This document shows positions 57,981 to 64,000 of a DNA stretch of 64,000 bases, piece by piece. Location of the stretch: assembly GCF_001426375.1 (NCBI RefSeq), contig NZ_LMEO01000004.1:62001-126000 (forward strand), given 5' to 3'. The notes beneath the pieces are model-generated. The model had not been told where the DNA came from and searched no databases. It worked only from the letters and a program-made list of their open reading frames with translations. The first letter of the stretch is position 1, and each line of letters opens with the position of its first letter. Both the position numbers and the translations under genes were made by a program. Source of the stretch: Paenibacillus sp. Root444D2. Lineage in GTDB: Bacteria > Bacillota > Bacilli > Paenibacillales > NBRC-103111.

Positions 57981-58565
57981 TTACATGAATGATTCGAGGC
58001 AGTAAAGCATTCGAGCACGATCACAGTTTATTCGTTCATTTATAGGTATCTCTAGGAAATAGTCCAACTGCCATTTCTGTGTTTTTTGAGCCTGTCGGCT
58101 TATAGTCTTGTCCCACGGTGGGTACACTCGTATTGCCCGTTTACCGCCTTCACCTTGATTTGATACTATATTTTGATTGAATAGAACCTGCTTTGGAAAT
58201 ACAAATTGGCCAAAGTTATTCCCATTGCGGGTACTAATTACGAAGAAATCGACTGGATCTGATAGGTCATACGGTTGGATCGTTCCATCTCCAATTCTAT
58301 GCCATAGTGTCACAAACTGCCCCACCTTTGTAGGCGTGATTTTAGCGACACGAAATCTAATGGAGAGAGAATCTAAATGAAATAAATAGGCTCCATATTC
58401 AGCATTTTGAGCTTCTAAAAGCGGTTGAGAGCAATCAAACCCGCACACGTTATAGACGAGATTCTTGGTAGCTAGCAGGTCACTATGAATTGTGTCTGAG
58501 GAAGAAATCCAGGAATTTTGATCATTAGGGCATGCTTCTGTTAAATTATTATTTTTCTTATCCAT
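57981..58565 (-). CDS. MepB-family protein
   Basis: 194 residues. It shows the conserved core of the family: AEYGAYLFHLDSLSIRFRVA, KITPTKVGQFVTLWHR, FGQFVFPKQVL and GGKRAIRVYPPWD. MepB is encoded with the MepA efflux pump in Staphylococcus aureus, but its own activity is not established. No MepA or MepR gene is present here. GGAG inside the end of a short upstream frame (58571-58684) serves as ribosome binding site, 9 bases before the ATG. Confidence 0.85.
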   Translation of the reverse strand: MDKKNNNLTEACPNDQNSWISSSDTIHSDLLATKNLVYNVCGFDCSQPLLEAQNAEYGAYLFHLDSLSIRFRVAKITPTKVGQFVTLWHRIGDGTIQPYDLSDPVDFFVISTRNGNNFGQFVFPKQVLFNQNIVSNQGEGGKRAIRVYPPWDKTISRQAQKTQKWQLDYFLEIPINERINCDRARMLYCLESFM

Positions 58566-58570
58566 CTGTT

Positions 58571-58684
58571 CTAATCTCCTATGCCCATTATTAGGCTTAT
58601 TTCATAATCCTTCAACGTAAGCATACCGCTTTGAACACCTTGGGAAATAATCGCTTTGATGTTGTGCAGCGTGCCCTTTCGGCT
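58571..58684 (-). other. Short open frame ending 5 bases before the mepB-like start
   Basis: Between two stops, 37 codons read as a plausible protein end: GTLHNIKAIISQGVQSGM then LTLKDYEISLIMGIGD. There is no ATG near its head and a stop precedes it, so it is either the decayed 3' end of a lost gene or a leader peptide with a rare start (a CTG follows AAGGG). Its stop and the mepB ribosome binding site are interleaved, suggesting former translational coupling. I do not recognise the sequence. Confidence 0.3.
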
Positions 58685-58693
58685 TCAACATCG

Positions 58694-58729
58694 AAAGCCT
58701 CTGCCTAAAGTAATAGGACAGAGGCTTTT
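58694..58729. terminator. Terminator downstream of the pirin gene
   Basis: AAAGCCTCTG pairs with CAGAGGCTTT (10 bp) over a 15-base loop. It lies about 100 bases after the pirin stop and upstream of the short open frame before mepB. Confidence 0.65.
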
Positions 58730-58829
58730 GCCTTGAATTTAGAGCTCATCAACGGGCGGTTAAATCATCTCCTATTAGTTTTTCAATAAGCTTTGATTAT
58801 AGACATTTGACGTAAACCGAAAGCCACAA

Positions 58830-59606
58830 TTATCTTTTACGATAAAGTGGATAAGGCACCGTTGTAGGAACCTTGATGAGAATCAACCGCATGATCTCTT
58901 CATCCAAGTTCGTAATTGTTACCTCTGTCTCTGACTCAGCAGCTGCAAGGACGAAATCTTTATGATGAAACTGTACAGGTTGCTTCGACGCACCTGACTC
59001 GCCCCATGTTCCCTGCCCGCGTATGGCTAAAGCCGTTAATGTATAACCAGCATCAATCTTATGTTGATAATGGGCGCCGCTATTTACTTCAACATCCCAC
59101 ATTTCAATATCAGCAACCAACTGTACGGGAGCATCTGTACCAATTACCGTTTTCACTTTATACCCTGCTGCATGGCTTACTTGTGGAAATTCTTCGTGCT
59201 CATACTGGCGATAGGTTGGCTTTCTCCGAACCGCTTCCGTCAATTCAGGTTCAAACCAAATTTGAAAAAGCTCCGCATCGGCACTTAGCTTTTCTTGATG
59301 ACTAACGCCAGAACCTGTTTGCATGACCTGCGCCCCGCCTGCTCCCACTGTGCTGTCATTACCCAAGGTATCCCCGTGAAAGGCACTGCCTTTTACCACA
59401 TAAGTCATAATCTCAAATCCTTCATGTGGATGCAGACCGATCATGGCTTCGGTACTTGAAGTGGCCCATGCCCAATAAAATAAAGGACCCACTCGCTTAA
59501 TAACCGATCCTTCACCTGGAAAGCCGATCGGCTTTTGTTCTTTGATTTTCCCACCGTCAAATTCACCAATTCCCTGCATGGCAGGCGTGTACACTCGTGC
59601 TTGCAT
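58830..59606 (-). CDS. Pirin-family bicupin protein
   Basis: 258 residues. The N-terminal cupin holds the pirin metal motif: HPHEGFEIMTYVVKG supplies His/His ligands and GVSHQE with the nearby Glu completes the set; PTYRQYEHEEFP links to a second cupin-like half. Some bacterial pirins are quercetin 2,3-dioxygenases, others bind metabolic enzymes, so the reaction here is unproven. AGGAGG lies 10 bases before the ATG. A repeated TATCTTTRATTTAAG motif upstream resembles a quinone-responsive MarR box. Confidence 0.88.
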   Translation of the reverse strand: MQARVYTPAMQGIGEFDGGKIKEQKPIGFPGEGSVIKRVGPLFYWAWATSSTEAMIGLHPHEGFEIMTYVVKGSAFHGDTLGNDSTVGAGGAQVMQTGSGVSHQEKLSADAELFQIWFEPELTEAVRRKPTYRQYEHEEFPQVSHAAGYKVKTVIGTDAPVQLVADIEMWDVEVNSGAHYQHKIDAGYTLTALAIRGQGTWGESGASKQPVQFHHKDFVLAAAESETEVTITNLDEEIMRLILIKVPTTVPYPLYRKR

Positions 59607-59718
59607 TCTTGAACAACCTCCTAAATTTTGATTATTCTATCTCATTCGGCCAGCCTATCCCTCCAGCACTCCATGAGCATCATCTAGTTGAATGGGAATT
59701 AAAATCAAACTTCATATA

Positions 59719-59751
59719 TATCTTTGATTTAAGTATCTTTAATTTAAGATA
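59719..59751. promoter_or_regulatory. MhqR-like operator with tandem repeat upstream of pirin
   Basis: TATCTTTGATTTAAG (59719-59733) is repeated with one change at 59734-59748, and the second copy extends into an 18-base palindrome TATCTTTAATTTAAGATA. The outer bases match the TATCT...AGATA form I recall for MhqR (MarR-family) boxes of quinone-stress genes. The region lies between divergent pirin and kinase genes. Confidence 0.45.
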
Positions 59752-59790
59752 AATGTACACCTTAAACCAATTCATGTCAACATATTTGTG

Positions 59791-59817
59791 AAAAAAGAAC
59801 AGGAACTGTTCTTTTTT
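59791..59817. terminator. Perfect hairpin with T-tract in front of the kinase gene
   Basis: AAAAAAGAACAG pairs with CTGTTCTTTTTT over GAA, 12 bp with a 3-base loop. It looks like an intrinsic terminator, yet it lies 46 bases before a start codon between two divergent genes. It could attenuate the kinase transcript or block readthrough from pirin-side transcription. Confidence 0.65.
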
Positions 59818-59862
59818 CGTCGAACCCCTATTAAAGAATATCCTCTATAGGGAGCAAATGAG

Positions 59863-60993
59863 ATGAATGATGAGAAGCACCTGATGATACTAAAAAAATA
59901 TAAAAAGCAAATTATTGCGAAGTGGATTCGTGAGTTCATTCATAGTTATCCTGAGTATGACAGAAACGTTCTGGAAAAAGATGCAGATGTCTTCTATACA
60001 TTTATGTTAGACCTTCATATTCCCGCGGCAGAGCATTCTCTCTTCATAACGATCCCTGAGTCCCAAAAGCTGTTTTTGATGAGAAATGTTTCTATTAGCC
60101 ATGTTGTGCATAGCAGTCAACTGTGGATTGACGCGATTTTATGGTTCATTCAAGAAAGCCCTAAAGGAAAGGCGATTCCTATGAGTCTGACTAGGGAAAT
60201 AATTGCTCGGGTCAGCTTATATGAAAGGTATTTTCTCCATCAATATAACACCATTACGAATGAACTGCTGTCTGGTCAAGAAAAGACGATTACGGAGCTG
60301 CATGATGCCCGCCTGACGATTATTGGCAAGATGGCGGCCAGCATGGCGCATGAAATCAGAAATCCACTGACAGCCATACTTGGTTTTTTAAAAATCTTAC
60401 GTAACCAACTATCGATTCAAAATTACCAAAAAATTAACTCCTATCTGGATACGATTGAAAGTGAACTTCTGAGCATTCAAATGCAGATCGCAGGATTCCT
60501 CAGTTTTTCAAAAAAGGATACCATCGAGGAAAGTTTTGAAGAGGTATCTTCTAAATCTATCATCGACAACGTCCTAGCCTTGATTACACCTAGATTGGTA
60601 AACGATAATATTGAGTTAATTTTTCAAGAAGGGGAAGACATTAAGCTCAAGGTTCAAAAAATAGCCATTCAACAGGTTCTTTCAAATATTCTGAACAACA
60701 GCTTGGACGCTTTGTCTGAAAAGGAAGGCGAGAAAAGTTTAATGATCGCATCCAGGCTGGAAGAAGATGAATTCTTAATTATCATTTCCAACAACGGACC
60801 TGAAATCCTCCCAGAGATAAAGGACTCACTGTTCATTCCCTTTGTAACAAACAAAAAAGATGGTACTGGTCTTGGACTAGCCATTTGCAAGCAAATTATG
60901 ACTAAAAATAATGGAGACGTCACGTTTGATTCCAATCCGAATGAAACGTCATTTCGCTTAAGTTTCAAACAAAGGTGGGCTCAAACAAATTAA
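59863..60993 (+). CDS. Soluble sensor histidine kinase
   Basis: 376 residues and no membrane segment. The first 140 residues are helical (LKKYKKQIIAKWIREFIHSY, LTREIIARVSLYERYFLHQY) and resemble, loosely, the N-domain of RsbR-type stressosome proteins; I cannot name it with certainty. The kinase core follows: H-box SMAHEIRNPLTAILGF near 165, N-box LSNILNNSLDAL near 275, then GTGLGLAICKQIM. The orthodox HisKA H-box, as in sporulation kinases, differs from the YesM kinases of this window. No response regulator is adjacent, so it may feed a phosphorelay. GGAG lies 8 bases before the ATG. Confidence 0.85.
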   Translation: MNDEKHLMILKKYKKQIIAKWIREFIHSYPEYDRNVLEKDADVFYTFMLDLHIPAAEHSLFITIPESQKLFLMRNVSISHVVHSSQLWIDAILWFIQESPKGKAIPMSLTREIIARVSLYERYFLHQYNTITNELLSGQEKTITELHDARLTIIGKMAASMAHEIRNPLTAILGFLKILRNQLSIQNYQKINSYLDTIESELLSIQMQIAGFLSFSKKDTIEESFEEVSSKSIIDNVLALITPRLVNDNIELIFQEGEDIKLKVQKIAIQQVLSNILNNSLDALSEKEGEKSLMIASRLEEDEFLIIISNNGPEILPEIKDSLFIPFVTNKKDGTGLGLAICKQIMTKNNGDVTFDSNPNETSFRLSFKQRWAQTN

Positions 60994-61125
60994 ATTGACC
61001 ATTCGTCAAAAAAAGAATGGAATCGACATCACATTTGGTTCGTCCAACCCATGTTATTAATGTATTCTGTCCCTTACAATTTATTAGAACAGCAATTTTT
61101 CTTATTTTGAAGGAGGAGGGCTACT

Positions 61126-62604
61126 ATGAAGCGTAAGTGGACAACCCTGGTGGTATCCAGTATTTTGGCTGTCTCCACAGTAATGGGCGGCGGTATATCT
61201 GCAATGGCAGCATCGAAGAGCAGCTCAGGTGGAACAACAGTTCCAGGCAAAACCTATGTAATTGCATTCTCGAACCAGCTTCCGACGGGTTATGCAGCAA
61301 TGATTCAAGCGGCAGGCGGGCAAGTTGTTCGGGCTATTCCTGAGATTGGCGGATTGGAGGTACGTTCGTCCAGCACCGAATTTATGACAAAACTGCAGTC
61401 ATTCAAGGATATTGCAGCTGCCAACGTTCAGATGGTACATAAACTAAGCGATGGTACAGTAGATCCTTCCGCAGCTGACGGTCAGCCAGTTACAGATATT
61501 CCCCAACCGGAAGCAACGAGCAGCTACTGGGATTATCAATGGGACATTAAGAAAGTGACGAATAATGGAGCTTCGTTTGCGCTTGAAACCGGCGGCAAAG
61601 GCGGCACGCATAAAGCCGTTGTAGGTATTATCGACAGCGGTATTGATGCCAATCATCCCGACTTAAAAGCTAACTTCCTCGGTGGAATGAACTTTGTACC
61701 CGCAGGAATAGATACCAGTGAGACCGGTGATCCTAACGATCTACTGGACCGCGAAGGACATGGAACGCATGTGGCAGGATCGATTGCCGGGAACGGCAAA
61801 GTCAGAGGGGTCGGCCCGAATCTTGGCATCCGCTCCTACCGCGTATTTCCCGGCGGACAAGGTGCGCCTACGGCCTGGATTGTAGCTGCAATCATTCAGG
61901 CGGCGAACGATAAGGTTGATGTCATTAACATGTCGATCGGCGGCTTTGACTCCCAGAAGTATTATGTCGATGGAACCAAATATTCAGATGTTGCTGATAT
62001 TTTGCTTTGGAAACGTGCCATTCAATACGCTGTGAACCATAATGTAACGGTGGTAACTGCAGCTGGTAATGAAGGTCTCAACCTACGTGATAACAAGGCA
62101 ATGACCGATTATCTAAACGCTACATACGGTTCCCCAGGCGTTGTATTTAAAGGGAAAACAACAGAAACACCTGGACAAATCAATGGTGTCATCAATGTTT
62201 CATCTTCGAACAAGTGGTCGACGAACAGTATCGCATTTTACTCCAATTATGGGTTAAATCAAATCGACGTAGCAGCACCAGGCGGCGATAATGGGCCTGT
62301 ATATGCTTCAACTCTGGATTTGAACCAGCGAGATTTCCACTATCGCGCGTTAAGCACATGGCCTACTTATTTGCCATCGTATTTCACTTCTAACCTGCAT
62401 AGCTACGCGCTGCTCCACGGTACATCCATGGCGGCTCCGAAAGTGGCTGGTATTGCAGGTGTCATTAAAGCGGCTCATCCGGAGTTGAACCCTGCACAAG
62501 TAGCCGCGTTAATCGAAAAAACGGCGATCGATTACGGCCCAACCGGTAATGATGCTTTATACGGCGCTGGTGAAGCGAATGTGTACAATGCTCTAGTCAA
62601 ATAA
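61126..62604 (+). CDS. Secreted subtilisin-like serine protease (S8)
   Basis: 492 residues with a signal peptide (cleavage near AMAASK) and an inhibitor_I9-type propeptide (about 40-110: KTYVIAFSNQLPTGYAAM). The catalytic triad is visible: Asp in IDSGIDANHPD near 170, His in GHGTHVAG near 214, Ser in GTSMAAP near 434, with oxyanion Asn in AAGNEG. It is a single-domain exported protease for extracellular protein degradation. GGAGGAGGG precedes the ATG. It is monocistronic; a dispersed repeat and strong terminator follow. Confidence 0.94.
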   Translation: MKRKWTTLVVSSILAVSTVMGGGISAMAASKSSSGGTTVPGKTYVIAFSNQLPTGYAAMIQAAGGQVVRAIPEIGGLEVRSSSTEFMTKLQSFKDIAAANVQMVHKLSDGTVDPSAADGQPVTDIPQPEATSSYWDYQWDIKKVTNNGASFALETGGKGGTHKAVVGIIDSGIDANHPDLKANFLGGMNFVPAGIDTSETGDPNDLLDREGHGTHVAGSIAGNGKVRGVGPNLGIRSYRVFPGGQGAPTAWIVAAIIQAANDKVDVINMSIGGFDSQKYYVDGTKYSDVADILLWKRAIQYAVNHNVTVVTAAGNEGLNLRDNKAMTDYLNATYGSPGVVFKGKTTETPGQINGVINVSSSNKWSTNSIAFYSNYGLNQIDVAAPGGDNGPVYASTLDLNQRDFHYRALSTWPTYLPSYFTSNLHSYALLHGTSMAAPKVAGIAGVIKAAHPELNPAQVAALIEKTAIDYGPTGNDALYGAGEANVYNALVK

Positions 62605-62611
62605 GTTCATG

Positions 62612-62724
62612 ATGAGAAAACCTCTATCGAGGCCATTCAAGGATGAGCGACCGCGTTTAGAGGTAGGTTTTATCGCCAATAAAAAAGCGGTTTTCGGGAA
62701 CCGAAAACTTATACTTTCTTATGT
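62612..62724. repeat. Dispersed intergenic repeat, copy B (113 bp, inverted relative to copy A)
   Basis: Matches 40031-40160 on the opposite strand with few differences apart from a shorter centre (GTTTAGAGGTAGG). It starts 8 bases after the subtilisin stop and ends just before the terminator. Its internal hairpins (GGTTTTCGG/CCGAAAACT-like and CCTC-TATC-GAGG) are conserved in both copies. Confidence 0.8.
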
Positions 62725-62726
62725 GG

Positions 62727-62767
62727 TCAAACAAGCCCAGTGCCGTTTTGGCACTGGGCTTGTTTGA
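62727..62767. terminator. Strong bidirectional terminator between protease and EcsB-like gene
   Basis: An 18-bp perfect stem (TCAAACAAGCCCAGTGCC and its complement) with a GTTTT loop, flanked by A/T-rich arms. It serves two convergent genes. Confidence 0.88.
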
Positions 62768-62800
62768 TTTCTTACGTACCTTAAAGTAAAATTCGCCTGC

Positions 62801-64000
62801 TCAATACCAACTTGTAAAAACAGAGGAAGTCCCATAGGCTAACGGAATTGCAGCTCCGATCATCAGTACTGGCCCCCACCAGGTGAAGAAGGAGATCCCC
62901 ACACATAGACTGATTAAGATCAGCGCCGGCAGTACAAGGATTGGAATTGCAGATTGGAGAGCCTGATGTTTAGTTGTGTCTTGTATAGGAAAAAGAGTCA
63001 GAAACGGAGCTGTTAATTCATCTTTACAGAATGATTTCCTCCAAAATGCCAATAGGCATGCAGCAAGGATCCAGATCGTAATTTTAAGGGCACCCGGCAA
63101 AATAAACATAGCTCCACTGATCACAACGACGAACTGTATCGTTTGCTTCCACTGTGTGCCATTTCTAAAAAAGGATTTCGTCAATAAATCAGCGATTCCG
63201 TTGCTGGCACCTTTCCCTTTGAACAAGCGCTGCGATTTCCCGAATAAAAGGGGATACTTCCGTGTCGGTTTTCTTTTCCGCTCGACAACACGAATTAACA
63301 TCAGAGAGACAATTCGCATCCGTGCATCTCTTTCTCTGGCGATATCAGCGAAGAAAGCCCCTTTCTCCTGCAGCCGTATTCTGCTTAAGAAAACAACCAG
63401 CACTAGAAAAAGAAGAATAGCCGTCCAACTATAATAAGTGTTATGACTAAGCTCCGTAACTAACACTTGATACAAGAAGAACAGACCTACAAAAACCACA
63501 ATCCGCAACAACCAAAGCACAATTCCATTGAAACGAAGTGTAAGCAGTTGACGAAGCAAGCCTATGTTAATTTTCAACAAATAAGTAAGCAACCATAAGC
63601 AAATAACTTGCAACAAGCCATAGGAATACGTTTGAACTAATAAAGGAAGAAATACGAGTATCAATACTAACGTCGTGACTCCCTGCAGCACAAGAGAGTA
63701 TCTATAGCCGAGTTGCATGAGATGCCGAAACCATTTCTGGTTCTGTCGGAGGAAAAGCTGGTCCCCCTCCTCAACAAAGAATCGAATGGTTCCGAGCCAA
63801 ATGAATACATAGAAGGCCGCTGTAATCATAAACATCGATATCCAATTAAACCAAGAAGGCTGAGTCGCCCACCAAGAGTAATATTGATATCCTGCTACAA
63901 TCATCAGTGGAATGACAAAATAAATTGCAATAACCCAATCCACAGCCATTCGCAAAGCCCGATACTGGAAATGCCAATCCGAACGCACTCTTCGAGTGAA
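62801..64000 (-). CDS. ecsB: EcsB-like ABC transporter membrane protein, 5' end cut by the window edge
   Basis: At least 399 residues; the frame is open to base 64000 (FTRR precedes a possible GTG at 63988), so the true start probably lies a few codons outside. It has about eight to ten hydrophobic segments and the EcsB-type N-terminus (RSDWHFQYRALRMAVDWVIA). EcsB pairs with the ATPase EcsA and affects protein secretion and regulated proteolysis in Bacillus subtilis. EcsA should be encoded just beyond the right edge. Confidence 0.75.
   Translation of the reverse strand, partial: FTRRVRSDWHFQYRALRMAVDWVIAIYFVIPLMIVAGYQYYSWWATQPSWFNWISMFMITAAFYVFIWLGTIRFFVEEGDQLFLRQNQKWFRHLMQLGYRYSLVLQGVTTLVLILVFLPLLVQTYSYGLLQVICLWLLTYLLKINIGLLRQLLTLRFNGIVLWLLRIVVFVGLFFLYQVLVTELSHNTYYSWTAILLFLVLVVFLSRIRLQEKGAFFADIARERDARMRIVSLMLIRVVERKRKPTRKYPLLFGKSQRLFKGKGASNGIADLLTKSFFRNGTQWKQTIQFVVVISGAMFILPGALKITIWILAACLLAFWRKSFCKDELTAPFLTLFPIQDTTKHQALQSAIPILVLPALILISLCVGISFFTWWGPVLMIGAAIPLAYGTSSVFTSWY

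Noticed and set aside
61000..61021. CCATTC/GAATGG hairpin after the soluble kinase
   Set aside because: Only 6 bp with a poly-A loop and no T-tract; not convincing as a terminator.

Overview
The window looks like chromosome from a Paenibacillus-like, plant- or soil-associated Firmicute. The pointers are four YesM/YesN-type two-component systems, four carbohydrate ABC importers of the CUT1 type that all lack an ATPase gene, strong AGGAGG-type ribosome binding sites with several GTG and TTG starts, CcpA-type cre sites, an S-layer-homology remnant and an EcsB-like protein. I see no phage, integrase, transposase, CRISPR, rRNA or tRNA.

Layout. 1-4.1 kb: a GH36 alpha-galactosidase-like gene bracketed by two paralogous LacI repressors that share an apparent operator. 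4.2-7.7 kb: an HxlR regulator divergent from a quinone-reductase-like dehydrogenase, then a ROK sugar kinase and an acetyltransferase. 7.9-18.8 kb: a locus for decorated plant glycans, with binding protein, two permeases, two SGNH esterases and a GH95 alpha-L-fucosidase on the minus strand, and its YesMN pair divergent. A pentapeptide-repeat gene follows. 19.7-32.1 kb: an arabinogalactan-like locus with ArsR-type regulator, YesN, YesM, binding protein, two permeases and GH2 beta-galactosidase in line on the minus strand, and a GH51 arabinofuranosidase divergent. 32.2-39.9 kb: YesM, YesN, binding protein, two permeases and a GH5 glycosidase, ending in an out-of-frame SLH-domain fossil. 40-42.7 kb: intergenic repeats, then a GH127 beta-L-arabinofuranosidase divergent from an AraC regulator. 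43.7-44.6 kb: a 5'-truncated Gfo/Idh oxidoreductase with an orphan cre site. 44.6-56.5 kb: a fructan locus with binding protein, YesM, YesN, a hairpin repeat array, an exported GH32 levanase, a permease, a second hairpin repeat, another permease, fructokinase and an intracellular GH32. 56.8-64 kb: mixed genes (DUF5667 protein, MepB, pirin, soluble histidine kinase, subtilisin, EcsB-like).

How it works together. Each sugar locus senses its oligosaccharide through a membrane YesM kinase and YesN regulator, imports it by binding protein plus two permeases (presumably powered by one shared MsmX-type ATPase encoded elsewhere), and degrades it mostly inside the cell. Only the levanase and the subtilisin are clearly exported. 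HxlR/quinone reductase and pirin with an MhqR-like box suggest quinone defence, fitting contact with plant phenolics.

The least explained material is non-coding: a 4 x 114 bp hairpin array and a 3 x 36 bp hairpin array both inside the fructan cluster, a 3 x 51 bp palindrome array, and a 113-130 bp dispersed repeat present twice in opposite orientation. No computation was run; coordinates and motif matches were read by eye.
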